Assembly: GCA_030148625.1 (NCBI GenBank)
Contig: JASBTC010000410.1
Span: forward strand, 1 to 12,823
Direction of reading: 5' to 3'
DNA from: Sphingobium sp.
GTDB lineage: Bacteria; Pseudomonadota; Alphaproteobacteria; Sphingomonadales; Sphingomonadaceae
Length of the DNA stretch: 12,823 bases
The position numbers and the translations under genes were made by a program. The notes below the pieces were generated by a model. It was not told the origin of the DNA. It saw only the letters and a program-made list of their open reading frames with translations, and searched no databases. This document shows positions 6,446 to 12,823 of this stretch, one piece after another (position 1 is the stretch's first letter; each line of letters starts with the position of its first letter).

Positions 6446-8331
6446 AACGCCTCACCGCCCTGCTGGCGCCTGCGCTGATCCTGTTCTCCGCGCCGCTGGG
6501 GGCGGAGGATGTGAAATGGGAAAGCGCCTTCGATCCCGCGCGTGGTGAATGGCAGGCAAGCGGGGCCGGACGCTGGACCGTCAAGGACGGCACGGCAAGT
6601 GGCAAGGCGTCTGCTTCGGGCGCGGCGCTGCTCGGCTCGACCGAACGGTTCCAGGGCGTCGGGATCGAGGGCGAATATCGCTGCGACGGTGCCTGCAAGG
6701 GCGGTGTCATCCTGCGCGCGGTGCGGAACGGCGACCGGATCAGCGGGCTCTATGTCTCGTTCGATGCCGGGGATCTGCGCGTCTACAACGCGGTTTTCGA
6801 TGCCGCCGGGCGCGAGATCAGCCGCACGCCGCTGCCCGCGCGCGGCCCATCGGCGGCTGGTGCCGCCAATTCGGGCGTGCCGGGTCCGACACCTGAGGCG
6901 AAGCGCATCTCCTTTCCGCCGGAAATGCCGTCGCCGACCGCCAATCTCCATGCGGAATTGAAGAAAGGGGCGTGGAACAGCTTCAGCATCTTTCTTTCGC
7001 GCGACGCCGCCGAAGTCATCGTCAACCAGATCCGCGTGGTCGCCGGCAATGCGGCGCCCCCGGCCGGCGGCGAATATGGGCCGATCATCCTGCGCGTGGC
7101 CGGCGAAGGGCAGGCCCAGTTCCGCGGCGTCAGGATCAAGGATCTGCAATTGCGCCGGGCACTCGCCCCCGACACGGTCGGCAAGGGGTTTCGCAAGCAG
7201 CAGCTTGCCGATCTCTATTTCGGCGACACCGTCGCGGTGGGCGACATCAATGGCGACGGCAAACCCGATCTGGTCTCCGGTCCCTTCTGGTATGAAGGGC
7301 CGCGTTTCGAGGTCGGCCATGCGATCTACGATCCCGCGCCGTTCAATCCCGCCGGCTACGCCAATTCGCTGATCAGCTATGTCGAGGATTTCAACGGCGA
7401 CGGCGCGCCCGATATCTTCATGGTGGGGCAGCCGGGCCAGCCGGGCGAGGTGTTCATCAATCCCAGGGGTGAATCGCGCAACTGGGCGCGGCATATCGTC
7501 ATCGATCATATCGACAACGAGACCACCGCCTTTGCCGATATCGACGGCGACGACCGCAAGGAGCTGGTGATCGGCCGCAGCAAGCAGATCTGGCTGGCGC
7601 GGCCCGACCCGGCGGATGCGAGCAAGCCATGGAGCCTGACTGCGATCAGCGAAGTGGGCGATTGGGGGCGGCTCTGGACGCACGGGCTGGGACAGGGCGA
7701 CGTCAATGGCGATGGCCGGCCGGACATCGTGTTCGGCTGGGGCTGGTGGGAGCAGCCCGAAAGGATCGACGGCACGCCCTGGCGATTCCATCCCGTCGAT
7801 TTCCTGCCCAACCCCAAGGGGCTGCCGCTGGGCGATCCGGGCGGCGCGCAGATCTATGTGGAAGACGTCAACAAGGACGGCCTGCCCGACATCATCACTT
7901 CGCTCGAAGCGCATGGCTGGGGTCTTGCCTGGTACGAACAGAAGCAAGGTGCGGATGGCGCGCGCAGTTTTGTCCGGCACATGATCATGGGCGGTCCCGA
8001 TCAGCCCAATGACGGCGTGAGCTTCTCCGAACTCCATGCCCTGACCGTCGCCGATGTCGATGGCGACGGTCTGAAGGACATCATCACCGGCAAGCGCTGG
8101 TGGGTGCATCCCGACGGCTATTCAGATCCCGATCCCAACGGCCCCGCCGTGCTCTATTGGTTCAAGGCCAGTCGCATGTCCGATGGGAGCATGGAATTCC
8201 TGCCCCGGCTGATCCACAATAATTCGGGCATCGGCACGCAGATCGTCGCGACCGACCTGAACGGCGACGGCCGGCTTGACGTGGCAACGGCAGGGCGGAA
8301 GGGCATCTTCATTTTCACCGGCACCGAATAG
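6442..8331 (+). CDS. Exported DUF1080 (3-keto-disaccharide hydrolase-like) protein with seven FG-GAP/VCBS repeats
   Basis: A 629-residue protein. Residues 1-21 are a Sec signal peptide ending PLGA. Residues about 25-238 resemble the DUF1080 / 3-keto-disaccharide hydrolase jelly-roll fold, with GRWTVKDGTASG (43-54), GGVILRAV (87-94) and GLYVSFDAGDLRVYNAV (102-118). The match is by pattern and is the less certain half. Residues 258-627 carry seven calcium-loop repeats of form DxNxDGxxD at 268, 316, 366, 420, 475, 538 and 605, as in a seven-bladed FG-GAP propeller. Several are followed by an aromatic motif: FWYEGP (282-287), WWEQP (435-439), WYEQ (497-500), WWVHP (553-557). Its ATG overlaps the PQQ dehydrogenase stop as ATGA, with GGAGG 6 bases upstream, so the two are probably translated together and act on the same substrate. 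Some members of the DUF1080 family cleave 3-keto-glycosides (family knowledge); that activity here is inference. Confidence 0.83.
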   Translation: MKRLTALLAPALILFSAPLGAEDVKWESAFDPARGEWQASGAGRWTVKDGTASGKASASGAALLGSTERFQGVGIEGEYRCDGACKGGVILRAVRNGDRISGLYVSFDAGDLRVYNAVFDAAGREISRTPLPARGPSAAGAANSGVPGPTPEAKRISFPPEMPSPTANLHAELKKGAWNSFSIFLSRDAAEVIVNQIRVVAGNAAPPAGGEYGPIILRVAGEGQAQFRGVRIKDLQLRRALAPDTVGKGFRKQQLADLYFGDTVAVGDINGDGKPDLVSGPFWYEGPRFEVGHAIYDPAPFNPAGYANSLISYVEDFNGDGAPDIFMVGQPGQPGEVFINPRGESRNWARHIVIDHIDNETTAFADIDGDDRKELVIGRSKQIWLARPDPADASKPWSLTAISEVGDWGRLWTHGLGQGDVNGDGRPDIVFGWGWWEQPERIDGTPWRFHPVDFLPNPKGLPLGDPGGAQIYVEDVNKDGLPDIITSLEAHGWGLAWYEQKQGADGARSFVRHMIMGGPDQPNDGVSFSELHALTVADVDGDGLKDIITGKRWWVHPDGYSDPDPNGPAVLYWFKASRMSDGSMEFLPRLIHNNSGIGTQIVATDLNGDGRLDVATAGRKGIFIFTGTE

Positions 8332-8335
8332 ATTT

Positions 8336-8341
8336 GGGAAG
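8336..8341 (+). promoter_or_regulatory. Ribosome binding site of the aldehyde dehydrogenase gene
   Basis: GGGAAG lies 6 bases before the ATG at 8348 but only 3 before the ATG at 8345, so 8348 is the preferred start. It sits in the 16-base gap after the DUF1080/FG-GAP gene. Confidence 0.55.
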
Positions 8342-8347
8342 ACAATG

Positions 8348-9805
8348 ATGAGCGAAGCGATCGTGCGGCTGCATATCGGGGGCGAAGCACGGGATGCTGC
8401 GTCGGGCGCGACGTTCGAGCGGCGCAATCCGCTGACCGGGCAGGTCGCGACCCGCGCCTCGGCCGGCGGCGTGACGGATGCGATCGCGGCGGCGGACGCG
8501 GCGGCGGCGGCATTGCCCGGCTGGTCGGCGCTCGGCCCCAACGACTATCGCACGCTGCTGCTCAGGGCCGCCGACGCCGTCGCCGCAAAGGGTGATGCCT
8601 TCGTCGCCGCGATGATGACCGAGACCGGCGCGACCGAGGCCTGGGCGCGGTTCAACGTCAGGCTCGCCGCAGGCATGGTGCGCGAGGCGGCGGCGCTCAC
8701 CACCCAGGTTTCGGGCGAAGTCATCCCATCGGACAAGCCCGGCAGCCTGGCCATGGCGATCCGCGAGCCCGCCGGCGTCGTGCTCGGCATCGCACCGTGG
8801 AACGGGCCGGTGATCCTGGGCGTCCGCGCCATCGCGACGCCGCTCGCCTGCGGCAATACGGTGATCCTCAAGGCGTCCGAGCTTTGCCCCCAGACCCATG
8901 GGCTGATCATCGAGGCCTTTGCCGAGGCGGGTTTCCCCGCGGGCGTCGTCAATCTGGTCACCAACGCGCCCGAGGATGCGCCCGACGTTGTCGGCGCTCT
9001 GATCGATCACCCGGCGGTCCGGCGGATCAGCTTCACGGGATCGACCAAGGTCGGCCGTATCGTCGCCGAACGCGCCGGCCGCAACCTGAAGCCCGTGCTG
9101 CTCGAACTCGGCGGCAAATCGCCGCTGCTCGTGCTGGAGGATGCCAATCTCGACGAAGCGGTGAAGGCCGCCGCGTTCGGCGCCTTTTTCAACCAGGGCC
9201 AGATCTGCATGTCGACCGAGCGGATCATCGTGGTCGATTCCGTCGCCGATGCCTTTGTCGAACGCTTCGCCGCCAAGGCGTCGACGATGATTGCGGGCGA
9301 TCCCAGCGAGGGGCGTGCGCCGCTCGGCGCGCTCATCGACCGCAAGGCAGTGGAGAATGCGGCGGCGCTGATCGCGGATGCCGTGTCCAAGGGCGCGACC
9401 AAAGTCGTCGGCGATCCGGCTAAGGGCATGTTGATGAACGCCACGGTGATCGATCATGTGACCGCCGATATGGCGCTCTATTCGCAGGAGAGCTTCGCCC
9501 CGATGGTCGCGGTCATCCGCGCGCGCGACGAAGCGGATGCGATCCGGCTCGCCAATGACAGCGATTATGGGCTGACCGCGGCAGTCTTCACCCGCGACGT
9601 CGCGGCGGGCCTGCGCGTGGCGCGCCAGATCAAGTCGGGCATGTGCCATATCAATGGCCCCACCGTGCATGACGAGGCGCAGATGCCGTTCGGCGGCACC
9701 AAGGATTCGGGCTATGGCCGCTTCGGCGGCAAGGCCGGGATCGACCAGTTCACCGAGCTGCGCTGGATCACCATGGAGACCCAGCCGGGCCATTATCCGA
9801 TCTGA
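8348..9805 (+). CDS. NAD(P)-dependent aldehyde dehydrogenase, vanillin/salicylaldehyde dehydrogenase-like
   Basis: A 485-residue cytoplasmic enzyme (start MSEAIVRLHIGG) of normal length, oxidising an aldehyde to a carboxylic acid. Catalytic features are all present: Asn152 in APWNGP (149-154), Glu253 in LELGGKSP (252-259) and nucleophile Cys287 in FNQGQICMS (281-289), plus the cofactor motif FTGSTKVG (229-236). The C-terminal stretch HDEAQMPFGGTKDSGYGRFG (441-460), then FTELRWITME (468-477) and a YPI end, is typical of salicylaldehyde and vanillin dehydrogenases (family knowledge). An aromatic aldehyde is therefore a reasonable substrate guess. It lies 16 bases after the FG-GAP gene, in one likely operon. 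It has no signal peptide, whereas the PQQ dehydrogenase acts in the periplasm, so an aldehyde would have to cross the inner membrane. Longer in-frame starts back to 8276 would overlap the previous gene and lack support. Confidence 0.92.
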   Translation: MSEAIVRLHIGGEARDAASGATFERRNPLTGQVATRASAGGVTDAIAAADAAAAALPGWSALGPNDYRTLLLRAADAVAAKGDAFVAAMMTETGATEAWARFNVRLAAGMVREAAALTTQVSGEVIPSDKPGSLAMAIREPAGVVLGIAPWNGPVILGVRAIATPLACGNTVILKASELCPQTHGLIIEAFAEAGFPAGVVNLVTNAPEDAPDVVGALIDHPAVRRISFTGSTKVGRIVAERAGRNLKPVLLELGGKSPLLVLEDANLDEAVKAAAFGAFFNQGQICMSTERIIVVDSVADAFVERFAAKASTMIAGDPSEGRAPLGALIDRKAVENAAALIADAVSKGATKVVGDPAKGMLMNATVIDHVTADMALYSQESFAPMVAVIRARDEADAIRLANDSDYGLTAAVFTRDVAAGLRVARQIKSGMCHINGPTVHDEAQMPFGGTKDSGYGRFGGKAGIDQFTELRWITMETQPGHYPI

Positions 9806-9887
9806 GGTTGCGCAACAGCAGAAGCGGCAGCCAGGATCGCGTCACGTTGAAACTCCTCCACTCAATTGGGTGACGATAGCCCGGCAA

Positions 9888-9926
9888 GGCCAGGGGACCG
9901 GCGGAGAGCCGCAAAAAACGCTGGCC
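9888..9926 (+). other. Nested stem in the 171-base gap before the amidohydrolase gene
   Basis: GGCCAG (9888-9893) pairs with CTGGCC (9921-9926). Inside, CGGC-GGAGA-GCCG (9899-9911) is a second stem, followed by a run of six A. The gap also has the perfect palindrome GTTGCGCAAC (9807-9816), starting 1 base after the aldehyde dehydrogenase stop. I see no clear promoter. The gap may hold a processing site, a weak attenuator or a promoter I cannot recognise. Confidence 0.3.
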
Positions 9927-9964
9927 GCGATGATGGATGGATGGCACCCGATCGTTCTGCCGAT

Positions 9965-9970
9965 GGGGGA
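9965..9970 (+). promoter_or_regulatory. Ribosome binding site that sets the amidohydrolase start
   Basis: GGGGGA lies 6 bases before the ATG at 9977. It places the start right before a signal peptide and rejects the in-frame ATG at 9866, which would add 37 residues ahead of it. Confidence 0.65.
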
Positions 9971-9976
9971 ATAGAA

Positions 9977-11470
9977 ATGCACGGGAACAGCCGATCCTTT
10001 CCGACGCATATTGGTCGTCGCGTCCTGTGTGGGGGAATCGCGGTGGCATTGTCGCTGGGATTGGCGGGCGCGGGCGTCGGCCAGACGCGCGCGAGCGACT
10101 ATGATGTGGTCATCGTCAACGGCCGGGTGATGGATCCCGAATCCGGCCGCGACGAGATCGCGAATATCGGCATTCGCGGCGACCGGGTCGCGGTCATCAC
10201 CGGGGAGAAACTGTCCGGGCGCTCAAGGGTCGACGCCGGTGGCAAGGTCGTCTCGCCCGGCTTCATCGATCTGCTTTGCTATCCGACCACCGATGCCGTC
10301 GGGCAGCGCGCCAAGATCGCCGACGGCGTGACGACGACGCTGCAGATGCATGCCGGCCCGGTCGATGTCGACGGCTGGTACAAGGGGCTCGCGGGGCGGA
10401 TACTGACAAACTATGGCACGGTGGTCGGCCATGGCGCGCTGCGCGATGCCGCGGGCGTGACCGACCGGTTCAAGGCTGCCACGCCCGAACAGCTGGAAAA
10501 GATGAAGACGCTGGCCGCGCAGGCGATCGAGGGCGGCGCGGTCGGGATCGGCTATGGCCTCGAATATACGCCCGGAGCCTCGCCGCTGGAGACGATCGAG
10601 CTGTTTCGCGTCGCCGCGAAATACGGCGTGCCCAACCACGTCCATGCCCGTCACATGGAGTTCGATCGCAATGTCGCAGCGGTCAACGAAGTGATCGCCG
10701 CGGCCGCGATCAGCGGCGCGCGCGCCGAGATCGTCCATCTCAACAGCTCGGGCGGCACGCATCGCATGGCGACGGCGCTCGGCATGCTCGACGGCGCGCG
10801 TGCCCACGGGGTCGATATCGGGGCGAGCGTCTATCCCTACACCGCCTGGTCGACCTATATCGGCAGCACGATCTTCGACGAGGGTTTCCAGCAGAAGCTC
10901 CAGATGACCTATCAGGACATCGAACTGGTCTCGACCGGCGAGCGTCTGACAAAGGAAAAGTTCGATGCGTTGCGTGCGAAGGCGCCGCCGCTGAGCGACA
11001 ATCGCAAGGCCGATCCGTCGCTCTGGGTGATCGGTCATGCCATGCCGGAGGGTGATGTCGATATCGCGCTGGGCTCCCCGATCGTTTCGATCGGCAGCGA
11101 CGGCTGGATCGATCCGAGCGGTCGCGGACATCCGCGCGGCGCGGGCGCCTTTTCCCGTATCCTCGGCAGCTATGTGCGCGAGAAGAAGATCCTGCCGCTC
11201 ATGGACGGGCTGCGCAGGATGACGCTGCTGCCCGCGCAACGCATGGAGAAAGCGGTGCCCGCGATGCGCGATCGCGGCCGCATCCGCGTGGGCGCTTATG
11301 CGGACATCACGGTCTTCGACCCAGCAATGATCGCCGATCGCGCCACCTATCAGCAACCGGGCCTGCCCTCGGCAGGCATTGCCGCTGTCCTGGTGAATGG
11401 CACGCTTGTCTACGATCGCGGAAAGTTCGTCGAAGGGGGGTATCCCGGAGCATCGATCCGCCGCGAGTGA
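9977..11470 (+). CDS. Exported amidohydrolase of the D-aminoacylase (N-acyl-D-amino-acid deacylase) superfamily, atypical metal site
   Basis: A 497-residue protein. Residues 1-40 are a signal peptide with Arg14-Arg15 before a hydrophobic core (17-33), so it is probably periplasmic; a Tat route is possible but the twin-arginine motif is poor. The urease-type composite barrel is clear: DVVIVNGRVMDPESG (43-57), VVSPGFID (91-98), IADGVTT (114-120), GYGLEYTPGASP (192-203), HVHARHME (221-228), EIVHLNSSGG (251-260), YPYTAW (286-291), SIGSDGWID (371-379), and a C-terminal VGAYADITVFDP (438-449). His223, His254 and Asp375 match usual D-aminoacylase ligands. However, the HxH expected after PGFID is replaced by LLCY (99-102), and the usual metal-bridging Cys position reads MHAG (124-127). 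It may belong to a divergent subfamily with another metal arrangement, or have lost hydrolase activity. Substrate unknown. It is the last gene of the plus-strand cluster. Confidence 0.87.
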   Translation: MHGNSRSFPTHIGRRVLCGGIAVALSLGLAGAGVGQTRASDYDVVIVNGRVMDPESGRDEIANIGIRGDRVAVITGEKLSGRSRVDAGGKVVSPGFIDLLCYPTTDAVGQRAKIADGVTTTLQMHAGPVDVDGWYKGLAGRILTNYGTVVGHGALRDAAGVTDRFKAATPEQLEKMKTLAAQAIEGGAVGIGYGLEYTPGASPLETIELFRVAAKYGVPNHVHARHMEFDRNVAAVNEVIAAAAISGARAEIVHLNSSGGTHRMATALGMLDGARAHGVDIGASVYPYTAWSTYIGSTIFDEGFQQKLQMTYQDIELVSTGERLTKEKFDALRAKAPPLSDNRKADPSLWVIGHAMPEGDVDIALGSPIVSIGSDGWIDPSGRGHPRGAGAFSRILGSYVREKKILPLMDGLRRMTLLPAQRMEKAVPAMRDRGRIRVGAYADITVFDPAMIADRATYQQPGLPSAGIAAVLVNGTLVYDRGKFVEGGYPGASIRRE

Positions 11471-11541
11471 ATCAACGAACCGGGCTCGGCGGTCTGGCTC
11501 TGTTTCTATGGTCTTAGGATGTAAAAGATGGCTCCTCGTCC

Positions 11542-12324
11542 TCATCCCGCCAGCGACTGGCCGTCATCGACCGTCATCACCGATCCCGTCACATAGGCGC
11601 TGTCGTCTGAACACAGATAAGCGACGGCATCGTCCAGCGCGCCCTCGCCCATCAGGCGCGCGCGCGGCCATTTGCCGATCTGCTTCCTGCCGCTATTGGT
11701 CTGGAACCAATCCGAATTCAGGTCGGTCTCGATATAGCCGGGGCACAGGATATTGACGTTGATGCCCTTGCGCACCCAGTCGCGCGCCAGCGTGCGGCCG
11801 AGCTGGAGCGATGCCGCCTTGGACGCGGCGTAGAGCCCGAGGCCCGGCGAGATCGCGGTTGCGGTGATCGACGAGATGATGACGATGCGGCCGCGCCCGG
11901 TTTCGGGCGATCCCGCCGCGATCATGCGCCGCGCGCCTTCGCGCGCGGTCAGGAACACGCCGCGCACATTGACGCCCATGACGGCATCGATCGCATCGGC
12001 ATCGATGTCGAGCGCGGGGCCGGCGACGTTCATGCCGGCATTGGCGATAACGGTATCGACCGGGCCGAAGCGCGACTGGGCCGCGTCATAGGCCGCGATG
12101 ACCGATGCCTCGTCGGTCACGTCCATCGCGACCGCCATGGCCGCGCCGCCTTCGCCGGAAATCGCCGCCACGACATCTGCAAGCTGGGCCTCGCGCCGTG
12201 CGCCGAGCACGACGCGGGCGCCGGCACGCGCCAGCACATGCGCGAACCGCGATCCGAGCCCCGACGATGCGCCGGTGACCAGCGCGACCCGGCCGGCAAG
12301 ACGCCCTGACTTGTCGTCGCTCAT
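11542..12324 (-). CDS. SDR-family NAD(P)-dependent oxidoreductase
   Basis: A 260-residue classical short-chain dehydrogenase/reductase, likely cytoplasmic, interconverting a hydroxyl and a keto group. The cofactor motif TGASSGLG is at 17-24, NAG at 95-97, structural Asn119, and the catalytic set Ser152, Tyr165 and Lys169 (YAASK 165-169). CPGYIETDL (194-202) and a C-terminal TGSVMTVDDGQ (246-256) are family-typical. Arg residues after the second strand (GARR, 41-44) suggest NADPH preference, but this is weak evidence. Its start overlaps the upstream acyl-CoA dehydrogenase stop as ATGA, so the two are translationally coupled. This suggests a role in a beta-oxidation-like pathway such as 3-hydroxyacyl-CoA oxidation (inference). 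It converges on the amidohydrolase gene across 71 bases in which I see no convincing terminator. Confidence 0.93.
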   Translation of the reverse strand: MSDDKSGRLAGRVALVTGASSGLGSRFAHVLARAGARVVLGARREAQLADVVAAISGEGGAAMAVAMDVTDEASVIAAYDAAQSRFGPVDTVIANAGMNVAGPALDIDADAIDAVMGVNVRGVFLTAREGARRMIAAGSPETGRGRIVIISSITATAISPGLGLYAASKAASLQLGRTLARDWVRKGINVNILCPGYIETDLNSDWFQTNSGRKQIGKWPRARLMGEGALDDAVAYLCSDDSAYVTGSVMTVDDGQSLAG

Positions 12325-12823
12325 GACTGGGCCGCCTTCCAGTCACGCTTGATCTTCTTGGCGAGCGACCATTTGTGGACTTCGGTCGGGCCGTCATAGA
12401 TGCGGAAGGCGCGGACCTCGCGGAACACCTGCTCGACGATGGTGTCGCCCGACACGCCGGTGCCGCCCATCACCTGCACGCAGCGATCGGCGATCCGCAT
12501 CAGCGCCTCCGACACCGCGACTTTCGCCATCGAGCTTTCGGCAGTGCCGAGCGATCCGGTGTCGAGTATGTCCGCGCACCAGTCGATCATCAGTTCGGCC
12601 TGTTTCAGGTCGATCAGATTCTCGGCCAGCATGAAGCCGACGCCTTCGTGATCGACCAGCGGCTTGCCGAAGGCATGGCGGCGATTGGCATAATCGGTTG
12701 CGATCTCGTGCGCGCGGATGCACGCGCCGAGCCAGCGCATGCAATGCGACAGGCGGGCAGGGGACAGGCGCACCTGCGCGTAACGAAAGCCTTCGCCCGC
12801 CCGCCCCAGCATCTGATCGGCGG
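12321..12823 (-). CDS. Acyl-CoA dehydrogenase (3' part only, cut by window edge), ACAD10/11-like
   Basis: The last 166 or so residues of a minus-strand protein are visible; it is open to the right edge, and the ATG at 12812 is only an internal methionine (reading ADQMLGRAGEGF across it). The part present is the C-terminal helical domain: LSPARLSHCMRWLG, RRHAFGKPLVDHEGVGFMLA, SSMAKV, CVQVMGGTGVSGDT, and the end REVRAFRIYDGPTEVHKWSL. These match FAD-dependent acyl-CoA dehydrogenases, most like the ACAD10/11 group (family knowledge), which oxidise acyl-CoA to enoyl-CoA. The catalytic base and FAD domain cannot be checked here beyond the visible part. Its TGA overlaps the SDR start codon. Confidence 0.9.
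   Translation of the reverse strand, partial: ADQMLGRAGEGFRYAQVRLSPARLSHCMRWLGACIRAHEIATDYANRRHAFGKPLVDHEGVGFMLAENLIDLKQAELMIDWCADILDTGSLGTAESSMAKVAVSEALMRIADRCVQVMGGTGVSGDTIVEQVFREVRAFRIYDGPTEVHKWSLAKKIKRDWKAAQS

Noticed and set aside
6397..8109. Open frame of 570 codons on the minus strand opposite the DUF1080/FG-GAP gene
   Set aside because: Its repeats are just the antisense reading of the calcium-loop repeats; no domain, start signal or context supports it.
8315..9793. Open frame of 492 codons on the minus strand opposite the aldehyde dehydrogenase gene
   Set aside because: Antisense shadow in high-GC DNA, with biased composition and no recognisable motif.
11471..11541. Search for a bidirectional terminator between the convergent amidohydrolase and SDR genes
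   Set aside because: Only 3-4 bp stems and a short TTTT on the minus strand after the SDR stop were seen; not enough to call a terminator.
10223..11545. Open frame of 440 codons on the minus strand opposite the amidohydrolase gene
   Set aside because: Antisense shadow; no domain and no convincing start signal, while the plus-strand protein is a clear family member.

Overview
The window looks like chromosome of a high-GC alphaproteobacterium, most likely a sphingomonad (order Sphingomonadales). This is inferred from strong G/C bias at third codon positions, a TonB-dependent receptor of the type abundant in sphingomonads (signal peptide, then a DIVITA-type TonB box), and an envelope PQQ dehydrogenase beside it. 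No rRNA, tRNA, CRISPR array or intact mobile element was seen.

Layout. (1) Minus strand, 1-1077: the 5' part of a GlcD-like FAD-linked oxidase (cut by the window edge) lies downstream of an XRE-cupin transcriptional regulator. (2) A 652-base region without a credible gene, 1078-1729, separates this unit from a divergent plus-strand cluster. It holds a TATAAT-containing minus promoter candidate, a TTGACA-containing plus promoter candidate and several inverted repeats. (3) Plus strand, 1730-11470: TonB-dependent receptor; 81-base gap with a strong hairpin; PQQ dehydrogenase with an internal cytochrome c domain and a lipoprotein signal; an ATGA overlap; an exported protein joining a 3-keto-disaccharide-hydrolase-like (DUF1080) domain to a seven-repeat FG-GAP/VCBS propeller; a 16-base gap; an aldehyde dehydrogenase of the vanillin/salicylaldehyde type; a 171-base gap; and an exported amidohydrolase of the D-aminoacylase superfamily with an altered metal site. 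(4) Minus strand, convergent, 11542-12823: a short-chain dehydrogenase coupled by an ATGA overlap to the 3' part of an acyl-CoA dehydrogenase.

How the genes may work together (inference). The receptor would import a scarce or bulky substrate across the outer membrane. The lipid-anchored quinohemoprotein would oxidise an alcohol or sugar hydroxyl in the periplasm and pass electrons through its own heme c. The co-translated DUF1080/FG-GAP protein would bind or cleave the oxidised product, and the cytoplasmic aldehyde dehydrogenase would oxidise an aldehyde to an acid. The exported amidohydrolase could process an amide-bearing substrate or byproduct. The substrate cannot be read from the sequence. 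The most original part is the translationally coupled pair of PQQ-cytochrome dehydrogenase and DUF1080-FG-GAP protein behind a TonB-dependent receptor. It could be an oxidative, PQQ-driven route for attacking glycosides or aromatic conjugates in the periplasm.
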